Below are positions 8,642-16,660 of a stretch of DNA of 64,000 nt, piece after piece. Positions within the stretch are counted from its first letter, which is position 1, and the number at the start of each line of letters is the position of its first letter. Source of the stretch: Marinobacter sp. 2_MG-2023 (GTDB lineage Bacteria > Pseudomonadota > Gammaproteobacteria > Pseudomonadales > Oleiphilaceae); contig NZ_JAUOPH010000003.1 of NCBI RefSeq assembly GCF_030546935.1, positions 372,001-436,000 on the forward strand. The letters run 5' to 3'. A program made the translations under genes and the position numbers. The notes beneath the pieces were generated by a model. That model was not told the origin of the DNA. It did no database searches and saw nothing but the letters and a program-made list of their open reading frames with translations.

Positions 8642-9376
8642 ATGCAACGCTTTTTCTTGTTTTCCTTCGCCACCCTTTTCATTTCAACCCTGTGTCTTGC
8701 AGATACCATCCAGCTCAAAAATGGCAGGACCGTTGAGGGGACGTTTATTGGTCGTGAGGGGGACAGTATCGAGTTTGATGCCGACGGCATCACCATGACG
8801 TTCAAAGCAGAGGATGTCGAGGCGATTGATATGGGCGCGGCTGGGAGTCCAGCGGCCTCGTCTGAGACGGCGGAAAAAACATCAAACGGAAGTTCCGCCA
8901 TAGTGCCTGCTGGCACTCAGCTTACTGTGCGTTTGGTGGATAGCCTGAATAGTGGACAGCATTCCCGTGGTCACAAGTTTACAGGTTCGCTGGAAGGCGC
9001 ATTATCGGTAGACGGCACCACCGTCGCTCCGGCCGGCAGCGCGGTCTATGGAGAGGTTACTGAGGCCAAAAAATCGGGGCGGGTCGCAGGCAAAGCTAGT
9101 CTGGTTATCACCATTACCGGGGTCAAGTTGGACGGGGTTATTGTCCCCATCTCGACCAGCAGCATTAACGCACTAACCCTTCCAACAGGCGCGTCCTCCG
9201 CGGGCAAGGTGGCTCGAGGTGCGGCGGTCGGGGCTTTAGCCGACGGGTCCAGTGGAGCCCGGACAGGGGCAAAGGTGGGCGCCGGAGTCGCTGTCTTGAG
9301 TGGGGGTAATCAGGTGGTTATCCCGCCTGGAACCTTGATTGACTTTCAGCTGACTAAAGCCCTATCCGTCAGGTAA
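8642..9376 (+). CDS. Exported protein, Gly/Ala-rich C-terminal half
   Basis: A 244-residue protein with a signal peptide ending at CLA before DTIQLKNG. Residues about 20-65 (TIQLKNGRTVEGTFIGREG, SIEFDADG, FKAEDVEAIDMG) resemble the small beta-barrel found in proteins that begin with 'LKNGRxxxG'. The central part (VPAGTQLTVRLVDSL, VAPAGSAVYGEVTEAKKSGRVAGKASL, IVPISTSS) and the end (VIPPGTLIDFQLTKAL) resemble TrbI/VirB10-like barrels, with a Gly/Ala-rich stretch between them (KVARGAAVGALADGSSGAR) that could be a glycine-zipper segment. No specific function can be named. It is 65 nt downstream of the preceding exported gene. Confidence 0.65.
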   Translation: MQRFFLFSFATLFISTLCLADTIQLKNGRTVEGTFIGREGDSIEFDADGITMTFKAEDVEAIDMGAAGSPAASSETAEKTSNGSSAIVPAGTQLTVRLVDSLNSGQHSRGHKFTGSLEGALSVDGTTVAPAGSAVYGEVTEAKKSGRVAGKASLVITITGVKLDGVIVPISTSSINALTLPTGASSAGKVARGAAVGALADGSSGARTGAKVGAGVAVLSGGNQVVIPPGTLIDFQLTKALSVR

Positions 9377-9400
9377 CAGGGTTGGCGGGGCGACAAGCGA

Positions 9401-10807
9401 ATGGCAAAGCACATGGCCAAGAAGTGGTTTTTCGTCGTTGCGGCCGGACTACTCCTTTCGTCCTCTCTGGAAGCAGATAACCAGGTCACTCAGATTCCTT
9501 TCGCGGATACCCCTGCGGGTACAGTGGGGCTTGGTGCGGGCCTACGTTTCGGGCGGAGCCCTTACCGGGGTGTTGAGTCACTCTCCAGTCTAGAGAATGA
9601 GAACAACGCGGACAGGGTGCCACTGTACCTTTATGAAGGTGAGTACCTGTTCTCACATGGTACTCGGGCAGGCCTGCATCTATGGGACTACAGCTTCCGT
9701 GTTGATGCCGTTGTGCAATATCGCTTTGACCGGCTTGAACCGGAAACCAGTGACTTTTACCGGACGGTGGAGAAGCGCAGCCAGACGTTGGAAGGTGGTC
9801 TCGCGCTAAATCGTCTTTGGGGTACCCATGAATTTTCCGTGAACGTGCTGAACGACATCCAGGGCCACCACAATGGCTACGTTACTGATCTGACTTATCG
9901 CCAGTTATTGGATTACGACCGTTTGCGTATTACGCCTTATATCAGTCTGATTTACCAAAGCGAGGAGCTGGTAGATTACTACTATGGTGTAAGCGCTGGA
10001 GAATCCAGAAGTGATTTGCCTGAATATCACCCGGAGGCCGTTTACCTGACTCGCTTGGGTTTGAACAGCTCTTATCGTGTTTTTGAAGGTTGGCATGTTT
10101 TTGCAAACCTGAGCTGGGAGCAACTGGACAAGGAGATCAGGAACAGTCCGCTGGTTGACGAAGACCAGATCTATATGGCGTTCCTTGGGTTCCATTATGA
10201 ATTTGGCAATGTGTTCGATCAGAGTAGCCCTTCCAACTGGTCAGTGAAGGACTGGTCCTGGCGCATTCAGACTGGATATCAGGCTGAGGGCACCTTCCAC
10301 AAATCTCACCGCGGTGACTTGAGCCGCAGCAAAGATGTAGATGCCTACCTGGCCGGTTTGACTCTGGGCAAGCTGCTTTCGGATGGAGATGTTCTCGATT
10401 TCTGGGGCAAAGTTTCGATGAACCGTCGCTTCGAGAATGGTATGCAGGAAAATTTCTGGGACTACAGCGCTTATGTGATGGCCATGGGGACGGGTTACTC
10501 ACCCTGGAGCCAGCGTGAGGTATTTCGCTATGGCTTTGGCTTTGGTTTTGACTATGCAGAACGAATACCGATGGTGGAGCAAATAAAGCAAGAGAGGAAA
10601 GGGCGGTATACGTCGCATTTTCTCAACTACCTTGAGGCGCAGGTGGACGTTCCTTTGCGCAATTTCATAGAGGCTAAAAGCGTCCGTAATTGCTATGCAG
10701 GAATCACGTTGATTCATCGTTCAGGCATTTTCGCGACCTCGGATATCCTGGGTAATGTATCCGGAGGTTCAGATGTCGTTGCCGGTCACCTGGAGTGCAA
10801 ACGATGA
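9401..10807 (+). CDS. MipA/OmpV-family outer membrane protein
   Basis: A 468-residue predicted outer-membrane beta-barrel with a signal peptide (KKWFFVVAAGLLLSSSLEA). The blocks TVGLGAGLRFGRSPYRG, PLYLYEGEYLFSHGTRAGLHLW and YNPHG-like aromatic-girdle strands fit MipA/OmpV (MltA-interacting or scaffolding porin-like proteins), although it is clearly longer than the usual 250 residues, as in a long subfamily. It ends in CKR rather than a terminal Phe. It overlaps the next gene by 4 nt (ATGA), so the outer-membrane protein and the SYLF lipoprotein are co-translated. Confidence 0.75.
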   Translation: MAKHMAKKWFFVVAAGLLLSSSLEADNQVTQIPFADTPAGTVGLGAGLRFGRSPYRGVESLSSLENENNADRVPLYLYEGEYLFSHGTRAGLHLWDYSFRVDAVVQYRFDRLEPETSDFYRTVEKRSQTLEGGLALNRLWGTHEFSVNVLNDIQGHHNGYVTDLTYRQLLDYDRLRITPYISLIYQSEELVDYYYGVSAGESRSDLPEYHPEAVYLTRLGLNSSYRVFEGWHVFANLSWEQLDKEIRNSPLVDEDQIYMAFLGFHYEFGNVFDQSSPSNWSVKDWSWRIQTGYQAEGTFHKSHRGDLSRSKDVDAYLAGLTLGKLLSDGDVLDFWGKVSMNRRFENGMQENFWDYSAYVMAMGTGYSPWSQREVFRYGFGFGFDYAERIPMVEQIKQERKGRYTSHFLNYLEAQVDVPLRNFIEAKSVRNCYAGITLIHRSGIFATSDILGNVSGGSDVVAGHLECKR

Positions 10808-11364
10808 GCCTGTCGCGCCTGCCCAAAACCATAGGATTTCTGCTGACTTTTCTGCTCAGTGCTTGCGCTTCCTCACCTGATAATGGCGATAGTAGCAAGT
10901 TGACCACCGGGTTTCAGACCGAACTTGAAAACGCTTTTTCGGATTTTCGTAACATTCCCGAGCTGGATTACTACTTCGATAACGCTGAGGCCATTGTAAT
11001 CCTGCCCAATAATTTTCGCGCAGGAACAGGGTTCGGAGGTGCCGTCGGTAAAGGTTGGTTAGTCGAGGATGGCGCTGCCACGGACATCGTCTGGCACTGG
11101 CAGTTTCTGGCGGGAGCTGACCTTGGCTTTCAGGTGTACCAACAGATATTGTTCCTGAAAGATGCAAGAGACGTCGCGCTATTCAGGAATAGGACTTTCC
11201 AGTTTGCCGGTCAGGCCAACGCGACGGTGGTACTGTGGGGCGCGAGCTATAATCCTTCTTATAATAAAGGCGTTGCTCTTTTTACTCTAATTGATGGTGG
11301 GCTTTTAATCGAAGCCAGTGTTGGGCTACACAGCTATCATCTTTTTCCACTTAACATAGACTAA
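10804..11364 (+). CDS. SYLF (Ysc84)-domain lipoprotein
   Basis: A 186-residue lipoprotein: signal peptide then the lipobox LLSAC with Cys at about residue 21. The mature part is a SYLF domain, known for lipid binding: YYFDNAEAIVILPNNFRAGTG, GFGGAVGKGWLV, WHWQFLAGADLGFQVYQQIL, GVALFTLIDGGLLIEASVGL. The start ATG overlaps the stop of the MipA-like gene; a GGAG 8 nt upstream supports it over a GTG at 10795. Its neighbour being an outer-membrane protein suggests a role in the outer envelope, but the substrate is unknown. Confidence 0.8.
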   Translation: MSLSRLPKTIGFLLTFLLSACASSPDNGDSSKLTTGFQTELENAFSDFRNIPELDYYFDNAEAIVILPNNFRAGTGFGGAVGKGWLVEDGAATDIVWHWQFLAGADLGFQVYQQILFLKDARDVALFRNRTFQFAGQANATVVLWGASYNPSYNKGVALFTLIDGGLLIEASVGLHSYHLFPLNID

Positions 11365-11376
11365 CGGGCGCAGGCT

Positions 11377-11401
11377 TCTGCAATCGTTAAAGGTATCGAA
11401 A
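11377..11401 (+). pseudogene. 25-nt relic matching the gene at 7968-8576
   Basis: Bases 11377-11401 match 8106-8130 of the duplicated-domain gene at 24 of 25 positions (codes for SAIVKGIE). Nothing else of that gene is visible here. It looks like the scar of a paralogue after deletion. Confidence 0.5.
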
Positions 11402-11438
11402 AACAATATTAACCCTGAACCTATCGGAGATCCTTCCA

Positions 11439-11810
11439 ATGAAAACGCGACTGCTAGCTACACTGATCGTCACCGCGGGGATAAGCGCGTCCGGGTGCAC
11501 TACAACTGAGTCCTCTGCGCAGACTGGGACTGCCAAAGCGGCTGCTGGAGCAACAATGGCACAGTTCAAATGTGCGGATCGTAATGGGAATGAATACATA
11601 GACAAATCCGAATTGATCTATTTGCGCCAATGCGGAATCACCGAGGGTCTGGCGTGTGGCCCTGTTCCAGACGACAGTAAAGAGCGACCACTCAAGACAG
11701 ACTTTGACCTCGGACTACGATTTTTGCAGATCACAGATGCTGACGGAGATGATCGAATCAGCAAGCTGGAATTCCGGGCCCATTGCAATAAAGCTGGATT
11801 TGTCGAGTAG
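11439..11810 (+). CDS. EF-hand lipoprotein
   Basis: A 123-residue exported protein: signal peptide with a possible lipobox SASGC (Cys20), a Ser/Thr/Ala linker, then two EF-hand loops. Loop 1 DRNGNEYIDKSE (residues 47-58) has D, N, N, Tyr carbonyl, D and E at positions 1, 3, 5, 7, 9, 12. Loop 2 DADGDDRISKLE (100-111) has D, D, D, R, S and E. Four cysteines lie around and between the loops (CADRNG, RQCG, ACGP, AHC) and may form disulfides. It likely binds calcium in the periplasm. It is preceded by an ATCGGAGATCC ribosome site and follows the SYLF lipoprotein by 74 nt. Confidence 0.75.
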   Translation: MKTRLLATLIVTAGISASGCTTTESSAQTGTAKAAAGATMAQFKCADRNGNEYIDKSELIYLRQCGITEGLACGPVPDDSKERPLKTDFDLGLRFLQITDADGDDRISKLEFRAHCNKAGFVE

Positions 11811-11825
11811 AGGTGGGCCTCCCGT

Positions 11826-11880
11826 TCGGGAGCTGGTCAATGCCGTTTATTACCGAAATACGGCATTAGTGGTTGCCTAA
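11826..11880 (+). pseudogene. Relic of a LysR-family regulator (C-terminal end)
   Basis: The stretch 11826-11861 codes for RELVNAVYYRNT and matches bases about 28157-28192 of the intact LysR gene at 27368-28258 with three differences in 36. It runs into a TAA and has no upstream domain. Only the tail of a related regulator survives here, directly after the EF-hand gene. Confidence 0.55.
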
Positions 11881-11890
11881 GCTGAATATT

Positions 11891-12703
11891 TCAGGACTTT
11901 GCGCTGCCAATCAGCTCCTCGATAACGGCTACAACCTCAGAGCACTTCTGATCATTCAGGGCATCTGGATGGGGAGGGCCGAATTGACCTTTGTCGTTGT
12001 CAAAATAATAGCCTGACGCATTGGCAAACTCGTCTGAAAGCGCAGCTCGGGTGAGTACATCGGCACCAATCGACAGGCTCTTTCCTGCGATTCCGAAACC
12101 TTCTTTGACCATCTTCGATGCCAATAACGACCCCGGATTGACTGCAACGAATACTGGGCCTTGGCTGCCAAGTGACGCAGCCAGTGCATTGTTCCACATG
12201 GTGAGTGCCAACTTGCTTTGGGCATAGGCCGACATGTCGTCCCGAAGCCGTATTTTCCCCCGAAGAGCGTCCATCTCTACTGGGGCCTGTGCCGCGGACG
12301 ACAGGTTAATCACCCGTGAAGTTGGGCCCATAATTGGTAGAAGGCGTTTTGTCAGCAGGTACGGGGCGATCGTATTCACCTCAAACCGGACATCCAGTCC
12401 GTCCTGGGTGACGGTTTCGGGAACACGCATCACGCCTGCGTTGTTGATGATTACATCCAACTGCTCATGCTCTTTGTTGATGGCGTCTGCCAGTGAATGC
12501 ACTTCAGCCCGGCGCGATAGGTCCGCTTTATAGGTGTAGATCAGTCCCGTGCCTGTGCTGTTTGCCAACATTCTTTCTGTCGTTGCCAGCTTCTCTGCAC
12601 TCCTTCCGTGCAACAGCAAGGTGTGGCCCTCTGAATAGAGACGCTTTGCGGTTTCAAGCCCGATGCCATCAGTGGCGCCGGTGATCAGAATTTTCTTGGT
12701 CAT
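11891..12703 (-). CDS. SDR-family NAD(P)-dependent oxidoreductase
   Basis: Classical short-chain dehydrogenase of 270 residues. Cofactor motif TGATDGIG is at residues 8-15, NNAG at 87-90, the catalytic Ser at about 135-136 (LSSAA) and the Tyr-Lys pair YAQSK at 160-164, so the active site is complete. It is cytoplasmic and would oxidise or reduce an alcohol/carbonyl; the substrate is not evident. It is encoded 26 nt downstream of the MDR gene at 12730-13716 and so probably shares its promoter, which faces the LysR gene at 13835. Confidence 0.88.
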   Translation of the reverse strand: MTKKILITGATDGIGLETAKRLYSEGHTLLLHGRSAEKLATTERMLANSTGTGLIYTYKADLSRRAEVHSLADAINKEHEQLDVIINNAGVMRVPETVTQDGLDVRFEVNTIAPYLLTKRLLPIMGPTSRVINLSSAAQAPVEMDALRGKIRLRDDMSAYAQSKLALTMWNNALAASLGSQGPVFVAVNPGSLLASKMVKEGFGIAGKSLSIGADVLTRAALSDEFANASGYYFDNDKGQFGPPHPDALNDQKCSEVVAVIEELIGSAKS

Positions 12704-12729
12704 GGTTTTAGTCCTTACGCCGAAATTTG

Positions 12730-13716
12730 TTAGATCTCCACGACAACCTTACCGATGGCCTGACCGCTGGTCAGACGATCATAGGCCTTGCCTACTTCAG
12801 ATAGGCTGAAAGCCTGTTCATCCAGAAGTGGCTTTATGCCGCCCTGATCTACAATCTGCGCCAGTTGAGCCAGAATCTTCCCGTGCGCTTCCCGGTGATG
12901 GTCGTGCAGCATCGGAATCAGCATGAAGACTACGTGAATCGACAGGCCTTTGAAATGAGCCGGGGTCAGGTCCAGTTCAACCAGGGCTACGGTTGTGCTC
13001 ACATGGCCATTGAGGGCTGCAGCATCAAAGCTGTTGGTCATGTTGCCGCCACCGACCGAATCGAAAACCACATCAAAGCCGACACCTGAGGTGTGAGCCT
13101 CCACATAGTCTGCAACGGTTTCAGTCTTGTAATCGATCGGCGTTGCGCCGTAGCTTTTGACGATGTCGAATGCCTTTTCACCGGAAGCCGTTGAATACAC
13201 AGTGGCACCAAAGTGTTTGGCCAGCTGAACCGCGACATGGCCCACGCCACCTGTTCCACCGTGCACCAACACATTTTGACCGGCCTTCACACCGGCTCTT
13301 TGCAGGCCCTCAAATGCAGTGATGCCAACTAATGGCAAGGCGGCTGCTTCGCGCATCGTCAGGCTCTTTGGCTTATGTGCAATCAGCCGTGCGTCAGCGG
13401 GCATAAACTCGGCAAGTGCGCCCTGCAGATCGGCAAGGCCCCCCGCACATCCGTAGACTTCGTCACCGCGAGCAAAACCGGTCACGCCTTCGCCAATCGC
13501 TTCGATAGTTCCAGCGAAGTCCATGCCGAGGACTGCCGGAAGGTCCGGGGATAGGGGAAGATCTTTACCCATCTGGCGAATCATGGTGTCGACGGTATTG
13601 ATGCTCGTTGCCGCAACACGCACGATTACCTGGCCTGCACGCGCTTCGGGTGCAGCCATATCCGCTTGCTCAAACGCAGCCTGAGCGCCGTACTGCTTGA
13701 GGACCATTGCTTTCAT
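12730..13716 (-). CDS. Quinone oxidoreductase-like MDR protein
   Basis: Zinc-independent medium-chain oxidoreductase of 328 residues. It begins MKAMVLKQYG, with GGAGACAG just upstream; a much longer upstream open frame is not used because it would run through the divergent LysR promoter. GroES-like N-domain with LGMDFAGTIEAIGEGV and GDEVYG, then the Rossmann motif HGGTGGVGHVAVQLAKHFGA, and the C-terminal GQAIGKVVVEI. No structural-zinc cysteine cluster is visible. NADPH-dependent reduction of a quinone or enone is the family role. It is divergent from, and probably controlled by, the LysR gene at 13835; an SDR gene follows. Confidence 0.85.
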   Translation of the reverse strand: MKAMVLKQYGAQAAFEQADMAAPEARAGQVIVRVAATSINTVDTMIRQMGKDLPLSPDLPAVLGMDFAGTIEAIGEGVTGFARGDEVYGCAGGLADLQGALAEFMPADARLIAHKPKSLTMREAAALPLVGITAFEGLQRAGVKAGQNVLVHGGTGGVGHVAVQLAKHFGATVYSTASGEKAFDIVKSYGATPIDYKTETVADYVEAHTSGVGFDVVFDSVGGGNMTNSFDAAALNGHVSTTVALVELDLTPAHFKGLSIHVVFMLIPMLHDHHREAHGKILAQLAQIVDQGGIKPLLDEQAFSLSEVGKAYDRLTSGQAIGKVVVEI

Positions 13717-13834
13717 CGTCTGTCTCCAATTCGTATTTGGGTTGTCCAAGTGTGTGCTGAATAGGTTAAGTGGTCGCGAAAACGAGATAAATGACCAATA
13801 ATGGTATTCAGAATTCGCAAAATGGATATAAAGC

Positions 13835-14740
13835 GTGGATACCGAGGGAATAAAACTGTTTGTGTTGGCAGCGGATAAGCTCAACATTAGTGCGGCCGGC
13901 CGGGAATTGGGGATGCCGCCAGCCGTCGCGAGTGCACGGTTGGCCAAGCTTGAAAAAGCCGTCGGCGCTGACCTGCTGCACCGTTCCACACGAAAGGTGG
14001 CGCTATCAACCGAAGGCGCGGAATTCCTGCCCTTTGCCAGGGAGATCCTGGCACAGGAGAACGCGGCTATGGCCGCAATGGGTTTTGGCAATGAGCATGT
14101 GTCCGGAACCCTGCGATTTACGGCCTCCAGCACCTTCGCTCAGCAATACATTGTGCCGCTGGTACCGGCGTTTTTGGAAAAGTACCCGGGTATCAATCTG
14201 GATCTGCGATTGTCGGATATGGAGCTAGACCTCATACAGGGCAGTTTCGACTTGGCACTGAGAGATTCCGTATTGCCGGATAGCAACCTGAAAGCACGGA
14301 AACTGGCTGACGATGTGCGTGTTTTCTGTGCTTCTTCAGATTATCTGGCGAAATGGGGAACTCCGGAGCATCCCGTTGATTTACACTCCCATCAATTAAT
14401 TGCTTTTAAATCCCAGGCCACGATAACGCTGGCAGGCCCAAAGGGAGAAAAGGGGCAGTTCAACCCTCGTGGCTCGCAGAATCGCCTGATCATTGACGAT
14501 GGTTCGAGTTACAAGATCGCGACCATGGCGGGGGCGGGGGTTGCGATCCACTCACTTTGGAGTGTTCATCAAGAACTTTCTGAGGGATCTCTTGTAAGAG
14601 TGCTTCCAGACTACCGGATGGGCGCGGAGCCGGCCCTTTGGCTGGTGTACCCCAAGTCCAACGCATTAAGCGCAAAAGTTCGGGTTTTTATAGATTTTCT
14701 GGTGGAGCGAATTGGCCAGAAACCACCCTGGATGACGTGA
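13835..14740 (+). CDS. LysR-family transcriptional regulator
   Basis: A 301-residue LTTR starting with GTG: winged helix at about residues 5-65 (GIKLFVLAADKLNISAAGRE, VASARLAKLEKAVGADLLHR) and a periplasmic-binding-like effector domain after it, near the CrgA/YafC-type group. It is divergent from the MDR-SDR pair with 118 nt between the starts, the normal arrangement for a LysR activator of that pair. A degraded copy of its central part lies at 28416-28592. The protein ends normally (IGQKPPWMT). Confidence 0.88.
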   Translation: MDTEGIKLFVLAADKLNISAAGRELGMPPAVASARLAKLEKAVGADLLHRSTRKVALSTEGAEFLPFAREILAQENAAMAAMGFGNEHVSGTLRFTASSTFAQQYIVPLVPAFLEKYPGINLDLRLSDMELDLIQGSFDLALRDSVLPDSNLKARKLADDVRVFCASSDYLAKWGTPEHPVDLHSHQLIAFKSQATITLAGPKGEKGQFNPRGSQNRLIIDDGSSYKIATMAGAGVAIHSLWSVHQELSEGSLVRVLPDYRMGAEPALWLVYPKSNALSAKVRVFIDFLVERIGQKPPWMT

Positions 14741-14770
14741 GGCTGACATTATCAGACACCTTTCACTTAC

Positions 14771-14884
14771 TAAGGGGTAACCGCCGATCAGGCGAGAAGA
14801 GCACGTATAGCCCGCCTGGTAATAGTGTCCAACCCATGTTTTATCCCTCATGGAGCTGGCCCTGGTCTGCCTTTCGATTCGGAT
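14771..14884. pseudogene. Collapsed copy of a LysR-SIP-dioxygenase locus
   Basis: Bases 14771-14819 match 30782-30830 (C-terminal coding part of the minus-strand LysR gene) at 47 of 49 positions. Nine bases later, 14829-14864 match the start of the plus-strand dioxygenase gene (from 32597, PVFFIPHGAGP) with a 2-nt deletion, and 14864-14884 match that gene's last codons (33365-33385, SAFRFG and stop). Order and orientation are the same as in the intact locus, so about 2.6 kb has shrunk to 114 bp. No product is made. Confidence 0.6.
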
Positions 14885-14919
14885 GATATACAGTGGAGCA
14901 CCTCGGAAAATGCTAAAGC

Positions 14920-15795
14920 CTATTCCGGCCACCTGACCGTTGACGCAAACGTGATGAATCGGTCGATTTCATGTTGATTCTCGCTTTCACCCCATTCAAA
15001 ACCAATGGATCGCGTCGCTGACAGCTCGGTAACTGGGCGTTTAACGATATTCAGCGATTCGTAGTGCTCTGGAACTATAGCAATGCCTGCCCCCTGTTCC
15101 ACCAAGGAAAGCGCCCGGTCGTCCTGGTTGGTGATATACGCAACATTCAATCGCACGCCAGCTGTTTTTATTACCGCTTTCAACATGTGGCGGTATTCGC
15201 AGTGAGAGCGAGAGACAAAGGGTTCCGTCTCCAAGTCGGCAAGAGATAATGTAGGCGATTCACTCAGATGGTGATTGGCCGCCATAGCCACTTTATAAGA
15301 CTCCGAAAACAGACGCTTTGAATAGCTGACATGCCTTCTTTTTTCAGATCGTTCCGGAATTATGGTTAGTGACAGATCAATCCGGCCTGACTCCATTAGT
15401 CGTTCCATTTCTTCGCTTGAGGCGTCGAATACCTGTAGCTTCAGGCTGGAATTCTCACGTCGATAAGGCTCAATCAGACGGGCTATGTTGGCGATAGACA
15501 ATGTGTTCACAACGCCTATTCGCAGCATCCTTAACTGGCCATGGTTTTTTAGCTCATCCCGGGCTTTGTTGCATTCATTTACTATCTGCGTTGCTCGTTT
15601 GAGCAGGGTTTTTCCTGCAGGCGTTAATACAACGCTGCGTTTGTTCCTTGTAAAAAGTCGGACTCCCAGCTCCCCCTCCAGTTTCGCGATCGACGCTGAT
15701 AGCGCCGGCTGCGAAACAAAGGCTCTCTTTGCACCTCGAGTAAAGCTCTGTGTTTCGGCAGCTGCCAGAAACAAACGCAGTTGTTGTAGCTCCAT
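14920..15795 (-). CDS. LysR-family transcriptional regulator
   Basis: A 291-residue LTTR with the CbbR/CysB-like start MELQQLRLFLAAAETQSFT, helix-turn-helix RAFVSQPALSASIAKLEGELG, and an effector-binding domain (MLRIGVVNTLSIANIARLIE, PFVSRSHCEYRHML). It is divergent from the SDR/isomerase pair at 15899 with 103 nt between the starts, so it most likely regulates that pair. The 3' end lies 35 nt from the collapsed-locus relic. Confidence 0.88.
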   Translation of the reverse strand: MELQQLRLFLAAAETQSFTRGAKRAFVSQPALSASIAKLEGELGVRLFTRNKRSVVLTPAGKTLLKRATQIVNECNKARDELKNHGQLRMLRIGVVNTLSIANIARLIEPYRRENSSLKLQVFDASSEEMERLMESGRIDLSLTIIPERSEKRRHVSYSKRLFSESYKVAMAANHHLSESPTLSLADLETEPFVSRSHCEYRHMLKAVIKTAGVRLNVAYITNQDDRALSLVEQGAGIAIVPEHYESLNIVKRPVTELSATRSIGFEWGESENQHEIDRFITFASTVRWPE

Positions 15796-15898
15796 ATAAT
15801 AACCATTGCTTGTGGTTTGAATTTAAACAATCGATTTTATCTATGCTAAGTGCTGGTCTAGGCTGTTACCAGTTCTTTGACGCAATCAGGAGATAAGA

Positions 15899-16630
15899 AT
15901 GGGCAACACAGACAAGCCAGTCGCGTTAGTGATCGGAGCTGGAGATCACTTGGGAGGCGCAATTGCCCGTCGTTTCGCGAGGGAGGGCTTTCACCTGGTC
16001 GTGACCCGTCGACGCGGAGATTTGCAGGCGCTCAGTACCGAAATCACTGCCCTCGGATCGAGTGCAACCACGATTCATTCGGATGCGCGGGATGAAGACC
16101 AAGTCAGCGAATTGATTGAACGGGTGGAATCCGAACTGGGCCCGATAAGGGTCGCCGTGTTCAATGTTGGTGGAAACGTTCAGTTTGATGTCTGCGACAC
16201 AACCGCACGGATTTATCGAAAGGTCTGGGAAATGTGTGCACTGGCAGGGTTTTTGGTTGGGCGGGAGGTAGCAAAAAAAATGCTGCCCCGTAGCGAGGGA
16301 ACCATCCTGTTCACAGGAGCATCCGCGAGCCTGAGGGGAGGGCGTGGATTCGCCGCGTTTGCCGGAGGTAAGCACGCCTTGCGGGCGCTGGCTCAGAGCA
16401 TGGCACGGGAGATGGGGCCACAAGGTATTCACGTTGGCCATGTGATTGTTGACGGGCTCATACGCAATGAGGCCACCGCCGAATTTCTGCCTGATCTTTA
16501 TGCCAGTAAAGGAGAGGGGGGCATTATCGAGCCCGACGACCTCGCGGAAATCTATTGGCAGCTCCATAAGCAGCCCCGTTCGGCCTGGACATTCGAGCAG
16601 GACGCCCGGCCTTTCTCCGAATCCTGGTAA
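15899..16630 (+). CDS. SDR-like protein with Phe for the catalytic Tyr
   Basis: A 243-residue short-chain dehydrogenase relative. The glycine motif is GAGDHLG (residues 13-19), NNAG is replaced by NVGG (89-92), and the Tyr-x3-Lys pair is FAGGK (154-158), so the catalytic tyrosine is phenylalanine while the lysine stays. This matches what is known of the SDR_c10 subgroup, which keeps Lys and has Phe, so it is probably a subfamily feature, with a different or no redox chemistry. An AGGAG lies 6 nt before the ATG. It is followed after 30 nt by a 2-hydroxychromene-2-carboxylate isomerase-type gene, and is divergent from a LysR gene. Confidence 0.85.
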   Translation: MGNTDKPVALVIGAGDHLGGAIARRFAREGFHLVVTRRRGDLQALSTEITALGSSATTIHSDARDEDQVSELIERVESELGPIRVAVFNVGGNVQFDVCDTTARIYRKVWEMCALAGFLVGREVAKKMLPRSEGTILFTGASASLRGGRGFAAFAGGKHALRALAQSMAREMGPQGIHVGHVIVDGLIRNEATAEFLPDLYASKGEGGIIEPDDLAEIYWQLHKQPRSAWTFEQDARPFSESW

Positions 16631-16660
16631 TTCACTACCAACTCAAGATAGGTATGCACC

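Noticed and set aside
12730-14133. Long minus-strand frame that would give the MDR protein 139 additional N-terminal residues.
   Set aside because: It would cross the divergent LysR start and promoter, and the internal ATG at 13716 has a good ribosome site and family-typical length.
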